Shown: positions 13,959-20,018 of the stretch, piece after piece | How the letters are laid out: every line of letters starts with the position of its first letter | Position numbering within the stretch: position 1 is the stretch's first letter | Origin: a virus | Reading direction: 5' to 3' (one strand) | Length of the DNA stretch: 23,534 nt | Virus record (IMG/VR): IMGVR_UViG_3300025303_000008 | Location: 1 to 23,534 of that record | Program-made: the position numbers and the translations under genes | The notes under the pieces: generated by a model | The model's database searches: none | Seen by the model: only the letters and a program-made list of their open reading frames with translations | What the model was told of the DNA's origin: nothing

Positions 13959-14386
13959 GCTGCACCTCTCATGGGGTCGATAAAACCTTGGCGCTCGGCC
14001 TGGTGAAGCTCGACGCCGTTTTGCATGCAGAAGGCCAGGGTGTATTCAATGAGCGAGGCAGCGCGGCGCGTTGTCATTCGCGCGCTGCTTTCACGAATGG
14101 CGACAAACTCGCCTTCAAGGCCGGGGATAACTTCGCCCCCCGCTTTCGTTGCCACTCCATGACCGCTGATAAGCAGGGATTTCCACTCATCCGGCGTTCT
14201 GGTCTTCCCGGCCCACTTGACAGGCGACCTGGCAAGATCGGCCACGATGGCGTGAAACTTTGCGTTCTGGTCATTGGTCCGCTTCGGCTCCGATACGGAC
14301 ACAGAGAAGCCTTCAGGCGCCGACTGGACAGCCTTCAGAGCATTGTTGCGAACCCGGTCATTGATGAGGACGAAGCGCGAGGCCAT
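13955..14386 (-). CDS. ninB: NinB family recombination protein
   Basis: 143 aa. The ATG at 14386 is chosen for GGAGTG upstream; a GTG four codons earlier is possible. The family signature runs through KRTNDQNAKFHAIVADLARSPVKWAGKTRTPDEWKSLLISGH and the C-terminal REDS/S-type helix-strand region ESSARMTTRRAASLIEYTLAFCMQNGV. NinB (lambda Orf) binds single-stranded DNA and SSB and helps load annealing proteins. It lies in an operon with SSB and ERF, the partners it is known to work with. Length is typical for the family. Confidence 0.88.
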   Translation of the reverse strand: MASRFVLINDRVRNNALKAVQSAPEGFSVSVSEPKRTNDQNAKFHAIVADLARSPVKWAGKTRTPDEWKSLLISGHGVATKAGGEVIPGLEGEFVAIRESSARMTTRRAASLIEYTLAFCMQNGVELHQAERQGFIDPMRGAA

Positions 14387-14388
14387 GG

Positions 14389-14646
14389 CTATTCCCACTC
14401 CATGACGTACTTCTTGGCATCTTCCTTAGTCATGGGTTCGCCTGACCAATCGTTGACGATTTCACCATCAACAGCGTCTATCAGTTCGCAAAGAGCCTGT
14501 TTTTGCGCATCGGTGTCATGTTGAGCCATACAGCTCATGCTGACTTCCCCGCCCTCTACGTACTTACGCAGAGCTGCCATGCTGGCATCGCTTTCAAGGT
14601 CCCATCCTTTGAGCGTGCCCCACTTCAGAGTAAGATGCTCGCTCAT
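14389..14646 (-). CDS. Small acidic conserved-looking early protein
   Basis: 85 aa from the ATG at 14646, which follows GGAGGGG at good spacing; an ATG five codons upstream lacks one. The protein begins MSEHLTLKWGTLKGWDLESD, then has helices around AALRKYVEGG and KQALCELIDAVDGEIVNDWSGEPMTKEDAKKYVMEW. It is acidic and cytoplasmic. It lies between ssb and ninB with two-base gaps, so it is surely co-expressed with them and may modulate recombination. The family's biochemical function is not known to me. Confidence 0.68.
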   Translation of the reverse strand: MSEHLTLKWGTLKGWDLESDASMAALRKYVEGGEVSMSCMAQHDTDAQKQALCELIDAVDGEIVNDWSGEPMTKEDAKKYVMEWE

Positions 14647-14648
14647 GG

Positions 14649-15128
14649 TCAACCCCTCCATTCAGGGGCAAACGGAATATCGTCGTCCATGTCGCGGGCA
14701 TACGATCCACCGCGCGCCGGCTCATCCTGGCTGTCGTAACCTGTCTGTTCACGCTCTGGCTTTGCGGACTTCTCACCGCTCGGGCCATCCAGCATGATCA
14801 GCTTGGCGTCGAAGCCCTGCAAAACGAGTTCGGTCGAATATCGGTCATTGCCCGAAGTGTCCTGCCACTTCCTCGTAGCAATCTTGCCCTGAAGCAGAAC
14901 ATGGCTGCCCTTCTTCAGGTATTGCTCTGCGACCTTGCAGAGGCCTTCGGAGAAGATCACAACGGAAAACCATTCGGTCTTTTCCTTGCGTTCTCCGCTG
15001 TTGCGGTCTCGCCAAGTCTCGGCGCTGGCGACCCGCAAGTTTACGATCGGCGCGCCGTCCTGCTTTCTACGAACTTCAGGGTCAGCGCCGAGACGGCCGG
15101 TGATCGTGCATTGGTTAAGGTCGCTCAA
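14649..15128 (-). CDS. ssb: Single-stranded DNA-binding protein
   Basis: 159 aa. The start is a TTG at 15128: GGAGG lies at ideal distance and the protein then begins (M)SDLNQCTITGRLGADPEVRR, the usual SSB N-terminus. An ATG at 15140 has no ribosome site. The OB-fold spans about residues 1-108, including RDRNSGERKEKTEWFSVVIF, LKKGSHVLLQGKIATRKWQD and YSTELVLQGFDAKLIML. A disordered tail ends DDDIPFAPEWRG; DDDIPF is the canonical partner-binding tip, here followed by six extra residues. It protects ssDNA during phage recombination/replication and pairs with the upstream ERF protein. Confidence 0.9.
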   Translation of the reverse strand: MSDLNQCTITGRLGADPEVRRKQDGAPIVNLRVASAETWRDRNSGERKEKTEWFSVVIFSEGLCKVAEQYLKKGSHVLLQGKIATRKWQDTSGNDRYSTELVLQGFDAKLIMLDGPSGEKSAKPEREQTGYDSQDEPARGGSYARDMDDDIPFAPEWRG

Positions 15129-15129
15129 A

Positions 15130-15900
15130 TCAGCCTCCATTAAGCGGATGAAGCGAAAGAAGTCGGTCTTCGTGCCGGCGATACTTAGCCGCCAGCTCGT
15201 CGTAAGGAACCTTCTTCTCAAGGATCGCTTCTAGGTCGGTGAAAATATTGGTGAGATCGTCCACGTCCTTCGCAGCAGTCATTTGCTGCTCGGCTAGATC
15301 GAGACGGTTGAACTCAACGCGCTCCTTGGCGGCGGTGTAGTAGGACTCCGGCCAGATACCTTTGCGCTGCTCTATCTTCTCGGCCCAGTTATCCAGGCGT
15401 TTGAATGTCGTGCAGGAATCAATATCCTTTTGGATCTCTGCCCAGTTAATTTCCGTCTTTGCTTGGCTGGCGGACAGCTTGACCTTGGCACCTTCGCCCA
15501 CAGGGGCAGAGTCCGCGCCGTCCGTATCATCAACCGCGGCGACCCCGATAAGGGACGTGAGCGCATAGCGGCGCGCATAGGTCATTGCCGAGCCCATAGC
15601 CTGATGGTTGCCATTGAGGCTGCAAACGGGGTACTCGCTCTCCATGCTCTCGCCGGATGAATGAGCAAGGCGCGTGATGAGGATGATTGAACCGTCTCGA
15701 ATGGTCGTCGGCTGAGTGATTGCTAGGCCGTGCTTGGAAAGAACCGGCATCACCGCTTCGAGGACATCGCCAATATCGGCGTACATGTACTTGTACTTGC
15801 CAGTGTCAGCCGTCTTCGTCTTCTCAGGGTTCTTCAGCTCCCCCTGCGCCGCAGCAAGGGCTGCGAACAGATTGTCGTGAGTGATAACTTGCGCTTCCAT
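15130..15900 (-). CDS. erf: ERF-family single-strand annealing protein
   Basis: 256 aa, with GCAGGAGC upstream of the ATG. The N-terminal ERF domain covers about residues 1-130: an early helix FAALAAAQGELKNPEKTKT, KYKYMYADIGDVLEAVMPVLSKHGLAITQ, and the motif NGNHQAMGSAMTYARRYALTSLIGVAAVDDTDG. The C-terminal half is helical and charged and probably mediates oligomer or partner contacts. ERF proteins anneal complementary ssDNA, allowing phage circularisation and recombination. The gene precedes ssb and ninB, the classic module. The stop overlaps the ribosome site of ssb, suggesting coupled translation. Confidence 0.9.
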   Translation of the reverse strand: MEAQVITHDNLFAALAAAQGELKNPEKTKTADTGKYKYMYADIGDVLEAVMPVLSKHGLAITQPTTIRDGSIILITRLAHSSGESMESEYPVCSLNGNHQAMGSAMTYARRYALTSLIGVAAVDDTDGADSAPVGEGAKVKLSASQAKTEINWAEIQKDIDSCTTFKRLDNWAEKIEQRKGIWPESYYTAAKERVEFNRLDLAEQQMTAAKDVDDLTNIFTDLEAILEKKVPYDELAAKYRRHEDRLLSLHPLNGG

Positions 15901-15983
15901 TAGATTGCTCCTGCGGCAAGAAAGCCGATGTAGAAGAAGACAGCCATCGCAAAGGACAGCTCAGTTTGCGCGCTCCTAAGCAT
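15900..15983 (-). CDS. 27-aa single-helix membrane microprotein upstream of erf
   Basis: A tiny frame that exactly fills the gap between the 58-aa gene and erf. Its ATG overlaps the end of the upstream gene (GATGCTTAG), AAGGAT lies upstream, and its TAA overlaps the erf ATG (TAATG). The product MLRSAQTELSFAMAVFFYI plus GFLAAGAI has a polar head and one hydrophobic helix (about residues 9-27). The erf ribosome site lies inside it. It may be a functional microprotein or simply a coupling leader peptide that delivers ribosomes to erf. Confidence 0.5.
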   Translation of the reverse strand: MLRSAQTELSFAMAVFFYIGFLAAGAI

Positions 15984-16152
15984 CGGCTCGATCCTTTGCC
16001 TTGAGTGCTGCGTCGATCTCGTCCGCTGCGTCTGCGAGGCTGTCCCGCGTCGGGGGAAGGCCGCACTTGGCGTCTTCGTCCCAATGCCTGATCCATGCAC
16101 GCTGCATGCGGAGAGTGTTTTCGAGGCGGGTGATGCGTGCTTCCGGGGTCAT
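15976..16152 (-). CDS. Small coiled-coil early protein, unknown
   Basis: 58 aa from the ATG at 16152, which overlaps the previous stop as ATGA; the longer frame only adds a shadow of the upstream gene. The sequence MTPEARITRLENTLRMQRAWIRHWDED has leucine/isoleucine heptads. After a PPTRDSLADAADEIDAALKAKDRADA helix it ends. Proteins of this size and style (TRLExxLRxQRxWI...) recur in rhizobial phage early operons without known function. There is no strong ribosome site, consistent with translational coupling. Confidence 0.6.
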   Translation of the reverse strand: MTPEARITRLENTLRMQRAWIRHWDEDAKCGLPPTRDSLADAADEIDAALKAKDRADA

Positions 16153-16481
16153 CGCAGGTCCGCTCCCGAAACACGAAGACCAAGGGTCCGTTGATTGAGC
16201 GTCGAGTAAGCTGGCTTCCATGCCGGCGCTTCGAACTCACGTTCACGGTTGATTTCGAAATATGCTTCTCCGGCCAGCTCGGACGCCGGAACCGCTTCAT
16301 CTTGGAAAACCTTCGGATCACAGCCGAGATAGAAGCTCAGGGATGCAAGGTCCGAAAAGTAGCTCTTGAGGTGGAGACAAACTGCGGCCTCGCACTCTTC
16401 GTCCGAGGAATTGCCAGCGATGGCGCCGAACAGCTCTTCAATCCGGCGATGCATTGTGGCCTTTACGTCCATCATGCTCAT
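16149..16481 (-). CDS. Unknown 110-aa early protein
   Basis: An ATG at 16481 with AAGGA upstream. The N-terminal part is helical and acidic (MHRRIEELFGAIAGNSSDEECEAAVCLHLKSYFSDLASLSFYLG). The C-terminal half is extended and charged. No membrane segment or recognised motif is present. The upstream gap to 16509 is only 27 bases. Coding is supported by operon continuity and overlap with the next gene; function is unknown. Confidence 0.6.
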   Translation of the reverse strand: MSMMDVKATMHRRIEELFGAIAGNSSDEECEAAVCLHLKSYFSDLASLSFYLGCDPKVFQDEAVPASELAGEAYFEINREREFEAPAWKPAYSTLNQRTLGLRVSGADLR

Positions 16482-16508
16482 GTTAGTGGTCCTTGGGTTG
16501 TGGGGAGG

Positions 16509-16706
16509 TCAGGCGATCGGGTCCAACTCGGCAGCGATGTTCCGCATGATGTTGGCAAGCTCGGTCTTCGCCACCTGTGGGAGGTTGTCGACCTTCTCGG
16601 ACAAGATGCTGACGTTCGTGTATCCGTGGGCGTTGTTGCTCGTGCGGAACAGGATCAGGCCGCGCTCGATATCCTTGCGACGGAAAGGCAATTCATGATC
16701 TGACAT
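16509..16706 (-). CDS. Small unknown early protein
   Basis: 65 aa from the ATG at 16706, joined to the upstream zinc-ribbon gene by a TGATG overlap. The sequence starts MSDHELPFRRKDIERGLILFRT and ends with the helical segment KVDNLPQVAKTELANIMRNIAAELDPIA. It is polar and cytoplasmic with no cysteine. No family is recognised. The longer open frame upstream is the shadow of the zinc-ribbon gene and was not used. Confidence 0.6.
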   Translation of the reverse strand: MSDHELPFRRKDIERGLILFRTSNNAHGYTNVSILSEKVDNLPQVAKTELANIMRNIAAELDPIA

Positions 16707-16894
16707 CACGCGGTCTCCCTTGCTTCTTCGCGAGCCTTTGCGCTGGCCTTCAGACGCTTGTCTGCGCATTTCTTGCAGTGGATGCCGTAGCTTTCGTTGG
16801 TGACACCCATCAGCGTTCCATGGCCGCGCTTGCCGCACTGACGGCAGTTGAAGTTCTCCTCTCGGAACCATCTGAGGCTCTTTGTCTCTGCCAT
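16706..16894 (-). CDS. Small zinc-ribbon-like protein
   Basis: 62 aa with GAGGA six bases before the ATG. Two cysteine pairs, CRQC (about 17-20) and CKKC (about 40-43), spaced 19 residues apart, form a likely four-cysteine zinc site, with glycine after the first pair (CGKRGHG). The C-terminus is a basic/acidic helix (KRLKASAKAREEARETA). Such ribbons usually bind nucleic acid or protein. It lies near the start of the leftward operon. Confidence 0.65.
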   Translation of the reverse strand: MAETKSLRWFREENFNCRQCGKRGHGTLMGVTNESYGIHCKKCADKRLKASAKAREEARETA

Positions 16895-16975
16895 CGGTAT
16901 TCCTCGTTTATCTCCCCCGTGGGGGTGTGGAGTGGTTGGATATCCGCCGCAGTGAAGGGCGGATGCCGAAACACT

Positions 16976-17269
16976 TCAGGCAGCGCGGAGGCGGTCGCGA
17001 GCCGCTCGGTCTTCGTTGTCGATCTCACGAGCGCGGAGGAGGTACTGTTCGCAGAAGTCGCGGTCTTCGTCGGTCAGGGCTGCTGCGAAGAACGAGGACT
17101 TCGACATGAACGACGGGTCGCGGATGATCGCGATCATGTCGTCGGTGTAGTCGTTGTTCCAGAACTCGTGATCCGTGACCGCCGGACGGGCGACCTCAGC
17201 CAAATGGCGAGCCTTACGGAAGGCCTCCATGTGAGTGAGGTTGTATGTGACCTTCGACTTTTCCATCAT
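16976..17269 (-). CDS. First gene of the leftward early operon, unknown
   Basis: 97 aa with GGAGA before tandem ATGs (17269/17266). The sequence MMEKSKVTYNLTHMEAFRKARHLAEVARPAVTDHEFWNNDYTDDMIAIIRD is followed by MSKSSFFAAALTDEDRDFCEQYLLRAREIDNEDRAARDRL. It is helical and acidic with no membrane segment. As the first gene behind the repressor-controlled leftward promoter it occupies the place of early regulators such as lambda N, but it lacks the small arginine-rich appearance of an antiterminator. Function is unknown. Confidence 0.65.
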   Translation of the reverse strand: MMEKSKVTYNLTHMEAFRKARHLAEVARPAVTDHEFWNNDYTDDMIAIIRDPSFMSKSSFFAAALTDEDRDFCEQYLLRAREIDNEDRAARDRLRAA

Positions 17270-17343
17270 CGTTCTCCGTTCGGTTGACTGTCTCAGCGGG
17301 CAGATCGTCCTGGTGGAGTCTTCGTGGCCGCTGCTGATGGTTG

Positions 17344-17374
17344 AAGATTAGCCTTCGACTGAAATTCAGTCAAT
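17344..17374 (-). promoter_or_regulatory. Leftward early promoter (pL-like) overlapping an operator
   Basis: On the leftward strand TTGACT (17374-17369) is a good -35 box; 17 bases further a TAATCT (weak -10) follows, preceded by GGC. The -35 overlaps the perfect palindrome GACTGAA-A-TTCAGTC (17357-17371), so repressor binding would block RNA polymerase. It drives the operon starting with the 97-aa gene. Confidence 0.55.
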
Positions 17375-17396
17375 CAAAAAATTCGTTGTGACTGAA
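17356..17396. promoter_or_regulatory. Left operator cluster (OL-like) with GACTGAA sites
   Basis: A perfect 15-bp inverted repeat GACTGAAATTCAGTC (17357-17371) is followed by a third half-site GTGACTGAA (17388-17396). The same half-site occurs three times between the repressor and Cro-like genes. The cluster lies between the divergent leftward operon and the winged-helix gene, covering the -35 region of both. Binding by the phage repressor and/or Cro-like protein is inference from this duplication. Confidence 0.65.
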
Positions 17397-17422
17397 AATT
17401 ATTCGTGCGATAACGCGGCATG
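17386..17422 (+). promoter_or_regulatory. Promoter of the winged-helix gene, probably leaderless
   Basis: TTGTGA (17386-17391) and GATAAC (17409-17414) are separated by 17 bases. Transcription would begin about seven bases later, at the ATG itself (17420). No ribosome site precedes the ATG, agreeing with a leaderless transcript. The GTGACTGAA operator half-site overlaps the -35. Confidence 0.45.
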
Positions 17423-17737
17423 GATATCAGGAACGACAATGGTGACGCCGCTGCGGCGTTCTACGAAAAGCGCCGAAAATGGCTCGACTACACATGCGAC
17501 CTGGCCTCGATCTCTGATCGAGCGTTTCGCGTCGGCTATTGGCTAGCGAAGAAGATGAACGGCCAGAACCAGTGCTGCTGGTATACGATTTCGCAGATAG
17601 CAAACCGCCTCAGCATTTCCCAAGACACGGTTATCAGGGCTATTGCCGAGCTGGAGAAAGAGGGGATTTTGATAGTCGTCAGGAGCCACAGAAAGCCGAA
17701 CGTCTACTACATCCGACTACCCTTCGAATGGGGCTAG
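17420..17737 (+). CDS. Winged helix-turn-helix protein, candidate replication initiator/regulator
   Basis: 105 aa. Residues 30-100 form a winged helix: SISDRAFRVGYWLAKKMN, then the helix-turn-helix ISQIANRLSISQDTVIRAIAELEKEG and the wing ILIVVRSHRKPNVYYIRLP. This layout is shared by HTH_36-type phage proteins and by N-terminal domains of phage/plasmid replication initiators. The gene lies between the two operator clusters and directly precedes two tandem 18-bp repeats, which would be natural binding sites. There is no ribosome site before the ATG. It could be a replication initiator or a second regulator of the lysis/lysogeny switch. Confidence 0.72.
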   Translation: MDIRNDNGDAAAAFYEKRRKWLDYTCDLASISDRAFRVGYWLAKKMNGQNQCCWYTISQIANRLSISQDTVIRAIAELEKEGILIVVRSHRKPNVYYIRLPFEWG

Positions 17738-17777
17738 GGTCGCAAATATGCGTATTAAAAGGGTCGCAAATATGCGT
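17736..17777. repeat. Two tandem 18-bp repeats, candidate iterons
   Basis: AGGGTCGCAAATATGCGT occurs at 17736-17753 and again, identically, at 17760-17777, a 24-base period. Each copy contains the imperfect dyad CGCA-AATA-TGCG. They start on the stop codon of the winged-helix gene and lead into AT-rich DNA. Such repeats fit binding sites for that protein, for example replication-origin iterons or an operator. No third full copy is seen; GGGTCGC recurs alone at 17899-17905. Confidence 0.6.
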
Positions 17778-18046
17778 GTCCAATTTATAAAGCTGAATTT
17801 CTAAATGGTTACGTTTGTTTTAAGGTTCTTGCTCTGAGGGTAGTTAATAGAAGGGCAGGAGTTTCAGAAAAGAGCACTAATACGAACTCGTTTCAAAACG
17901 GGTCGCCTGATCTGAAAACCATCAACCATAAACCCGAATGTGACGACTTTCGAAACAGCTGATGCACGATCTTGGGTATTGCCAGCCCCCTATTCGCCCT
18001 TATCGTGTTCCCGAAGGGGACAAAACACGAAGGGGGTGCTCCCAAA
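17778..18046. other. AT-rich intergenic region with no convincing gene
   Basis: About 270 bases between the tandem repeats and the Tat-like small gene. The left part is the most AT-rich in the window (for example CAATTTATAAAGCTGAATTT and GTTTGTTTTAAGGTTC). The only open frames are short and unconvincing. Near the right end GTTCCC-GAA-GGGGAC (18007-18021) can form a tight hairpin, flanked by CGTGTT/AACACG, just before the next gene. With the neighbouring repeats it is a candidate unwinding region of an origin; this is inference. Confidence 0.4.
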
Positions 18047-18247
18047 ATGCTCAGAAGAGAATTTTTATCGGTGACGGCTGGGGCTGCAATTGGCCCGAAG
18101 GCTGTTCGCGGTGCTCGCCTGGACGAGCTTATAAGCCAGCTTGAACCTCTCGTAAGAGCCCAAATACCTGGCATCAAATCTTTTGAAATCACATACGACC
18201 CAGAAGACCCAAAGGTTCCGCTAGTCATCCTAGCGATGAGGGTTTAG
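18047..18247 (+). CDS. Small protein with Tat-like N-terminus
   Basis: 66 aa from the ATG at 18047, with GGGGGTG about ten bases upstream; the longer frame from 17972 has no support. The N-terminus LRREFLSVTAGAAIGPKAVRGA matches a twin-arginine signal (R-R-x-F-L, weakly hydrophobic core, A-x-A-like end). The remaining 45 residues contain a helix (LDELISQLEPLVRAQI) and two strands (SFEITYDPEDPKVPLVILAMRV). It is convergent with the repressor gene, the stops overlapping by four bases. The role is unknown; export is inference. Confidence 0.6.
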   Translation: MLRREFLSVTAGAAIGPKAVRGARLDELISQLEPLVRAQIPGIKSFEITYDPEDPKVPLVILAMRV

Positions 18248-18585
18248 CCCGTCTTCAGCATGGTCTCCACAACGGCGATAATCTGCACCCGACGCTCGGG
18301 AGTGGCCATCCTCAATTGCTGTTCTATGGACCAAACTGCTCCCTCGCGAAGAGGATCGCGCATCAAGAGATCGGCCGGCTGGCAGCCAAGAGCATCTGCC
18401 AGCGCCTCAAGCATAGGCTGACTATAGCCCTGCTTCCCTGTTTCGAGTTGGGAAATCGTCGAGGTGGCTACGTCCACACGGCTCGCCAACTGTTCCTGCG
18501 TCAACGCGCGGTGCTTCCGCCATTGCTTGATGAAATGGCGGGGGCCAGCGTCTGGTTTGAAGTTCGTGCGGACTCGCGTTCCCAT
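18244..18585 (-). CDS. XRE-family phage repressor (short, CI-like)
   Basis: 113 aa. An HTH_3 domain covers about residues 18-72: FIKQWRKHRALTQEQLASRVDVATSTISQLETGKQGYSQPMLEALADALGCQPADLL. The remainder is a short helical tail (EQQLRMATPERRVQIIAVVETML), probably for dimerisation. There is no LexA/CI-type peptidase domain, so RecA-stimulated self-cleavage is not expected. It is transcribed leftward, opposite the Cro-like gene, with three operator half-sites between them, the arrangement of a lambdoid immunity region. There is no clear ribosome site before the ATG. It most likely maintains lysogeny. Confidence 0.82.
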   Translation of the reverse strand: MGTRVRTNFKPDAGPRHFIKQWRKHRALTQEQLASRVDVATSTISQLETGKQGYSQPMLEALADALGCQPADLLMRDPLREGAVWSIEQQLRMATPERRVQIIAVVETMLKTG

Positions 18586-18627
18586 GTCTTGAATTTTCGC
18601 CCTGATAAAAAAATCAATCCATAGCGG

Positions 18628-18671
18628 CTGACTGAAAACTTTTCGCTTGACTGAATTTCGTTTTGACTGAA
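18628..18671. promoter_or_regulatory. Right operator cluster (OR-like) with three TGACTGAA repeats and rightward promoter
   Basis: CTGACTGAA (18628-18636), TTGACTGAA (18647-18655) and TTGACTGAA (18663-18671) are direct repeats between the divergent repressor and Cro-like genes. The middle one provides TTGACT as a -35; AATATG 17 bases later is a weak -10 ending six bases before the Cro-like ATG. This is the same geometry as at the winged-helix gene. The sites match the left cluster at 17356-17396. Confidence 0.68.
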
Positions 18672-18680
18672 TATGGGGGT

Positions 18681-18884
18681 ATGGAAAAGCTAATCGAATT
18701 CTTCAAAGCAAATCGCGGAATGCAAAAGAGGCTTGCCGACCATCTCGGCTTGCAGCCTTCGACAGTCTCGCAATGGCGCTCTGTGCCGGTCGAGCATCTC
18801 GCCGAGGTCGAGGACTTCACAGGCATTCCTCGCGCACAACTGCTTCCTGATGCGTTCCGGTCGGCGAGGGAGAGCGCAGCATGA
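18681..18884 (+). CDS. YdaS/Cro-like helix-turn-helix regulator
   Basis: 67 aa from the ATG at 18681. GGGGGT abuts the ATG (too close for a normal ribosome site), and a TTG start upstream would run through the operators. The sequence MEKLIEFFKANRGMQKRLADHLGLQPSTVSQWRSV is a compact HTH, followed by PVEHLAEVEDFTGIPRAQLLPDAF, the characteristic C-terminal pattern of YdaS-like Cro repressors. Cro-type proteins turn off the repressor promoter and favour lytic growth. It is the first gene of the rightward early operon and overlaps the next gene by ATGA. Confidence 0.82.
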   Translation: MEKLIEFFKANRGMQKRLADHLGLQPSTVSQWRSVPVEHLAEVEDFTGIPRAQLLPDAFRSARESAA

Positions 18885-19486
18885 GCGCCAAGCACATCTA
18901 CTTCATCAAGCCAGTCGGAAGCGTGGGACCGATCAAGATCGGATGCTCCATGTTCGTCGATAACAGGCTGAAGGCAATCGCTCTTTGGTCGCCCTATCCG
19001 CTTGAGGTCATTTACCAGGAAGAAGGGGGGCACGATGTCGAGCGCAAGCTCCATAAGTGCTTCGCCGATCTTCATTCTCACCACGAGTGGTTTCATCCCG
19101 GCGAACGGCTTCTCAAGGCAATATCTCTGCTCAAGGAAGGGATGAAGATATCCGAGGCGATCGATCTCTCTGATGAGAGAGGGATTATCAATCACGGAGG
19201 ACTCGGGAAGGGGTCCAAGCCTGAAACTGAGATACGCAAAGGGTTCCGGAGCTATAAGGCCAAGGTTCGGTGCGCTGTAGATAGGGCTCAGAGGGTGACA
19301 AAAACCAGAAGGTTCACGCCCGAAGACATCAAGGCAATCATCGATAAGTGGGACGGCTTTGTTGATTGGGGGCAACCGCATAACCCAATACGACCGAGCG
19401 CCGAAGAGTTCCGACGCCTCGATGAGTTCGTTGCTGATCCTGTTCTTCATTGCCTCACTTATCGCCAGTGGAGGGCCGCAGCATGA
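18881..19486 (+). CDS. GIY-YIG-like nuclease domain protein (T5orf172/MUG113 type)
   Basis: 201 aa. The N-terminal domain (about residues 5-72) carries the expected series: HIYFIK, GPIKIGCS (the YIG-equivalent strand), R29, then YPLEVIYQEEGGHDVERKLHKCFADLHSHHEWFHPG with the metal-binding glutamate region. This is the compact GIY-YIG variant common in phages. The C-terminal part is charged with a second helical module (RRFTPEDIKAIIDKWDGF), perhaps DNA-binding. It may process DNA or act as a mobile endonuclease; specific function unknown. It is translationally coupled to the Cro-like gene. Confidence 0.78.
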   Translation: MSAKHIYFIKPVGSVGPIKIGCSMFVDNRLKAIALWSPYPLEVIYQEEGGHDVERKLHKCFADLHSHHEWFHPGERLLKAISLLKEGMKISEAIDLSDERGIINHGGLGKGSKPETEIRKGFRSYKAKVRCAVDRAQRVTKTRRFTPEDIKAIIDKWDGFVDWGQPHNPIRPSAEEFRRLDEFVADPVLHCLTYRQWRAAA

Positions 19487-19821
19487 CCGACACAGTAACC
19501 CTCGTTAACGAAGAGGCCGGCGTCGATTGCTGGAGCAAGGACATAGATTCCGCTCCCTGCGGTCATTGGCGACACTCTGAGCAGAAGTCTGGCGAAAAGG
19601 TGAAGGTCGTCACGGAGCATGTTCATGAGAACGTTTGGCTCTGGACGAAGTGCGGCAAGAAACTTCTGTCGCGCTGGCTGCCGCCGAACAAGTTCACGCC
19701 TAAGGGCAGGTGGGACGGCCTCGGTACTCATGAGCAACCTGTGGCTTGGCATCCGTATTTCATCCCGGCCGATCCTATCTTCTCCAAAGCCATTACTGCG
19801 GCAGAGGAGGCGGATCGATGA
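19483..19821 (+). CDS. Unknown 112-aa early protein
   Basis: The ATG at 19483 overlaps the previous stop (ATGA); the upstream-extended frame lacks a ribosome site. The sequence is rich in tryptophan and histidine (DCWSKDIDSAPCGHWRHSEQ, HVHENVWLWTKCGKKLLSRWLPPNKF, WHPYFIPADP). Cysteines and histidines are scattered, so a structural metal site is possible but no clear motif is seen. No membrane segment. The next gene again overlaps by four bases. Confidence 0.65.
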   Translation: MTDTVTLVNEEAGVDCWSKDIDSAPCGHWRHSEQKSGEKVKVVTEHVHENVWLWTKCGKKLLSRWLPPNKFTPKGRWDGLGTHEQPVAWHPYFIPADPIFSKAITAAEEADR

Positions 19822-20018
19822 GCGAGGCCATACCCGACGACATCATGGAAGCGGCCGAAGAGGCTCTGGATAACCTTCTCTGCAATTGCGCCGAGTCTTG
19901 TGGCGGTTCTGCCGGTCTCCGCGCTGCTTCGATCAAGGAAATAGCCTTGGCAATTCTCGCCGAACGCAACCGCCGTCAACCGGAAGAACCTTCGACCTTT
20001 GAGAGGATCATGAAATGA
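19818..20018 (+). CDS. Small helical early protein, unknown
   Basis: 66 aa from the ATG at 19818 (ATGA overlap), with GGAGGCGGATCG just upstream. The sequence MSEAIPDDIMEAAEEALDNLLCNCAES is followed by SIKEIALAILAERNRRQ. The pattern 'IpddimeaA..al.....ia.AilAER.r' is frequent in small rhizobial phage proteins and may be a helical bundle. Function is not known. Coupled at both ends. Confidence 0.65.
   Translation: MSEAIPDDIMEAAEEALDNLLCNCAESCGGSAGLRAASIKEIALAILAERNRRQPEEPSTFERIMK

Noticed and set aside
16914-16925. CCCCCGTGGGGG palindrome as a terminator
   Set aside because: No T-run follows on either strand, and it lies between two co-directional operon genes; it is too short to assign a role.
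17893-18228. 111-aa minus-strand frame across the intergenic region and Tat-like gene
   Set aside because: No ribosome site, serine/glycine-rich unnatural composition, and most of it is antisense to the better-supported 66-aa gene.
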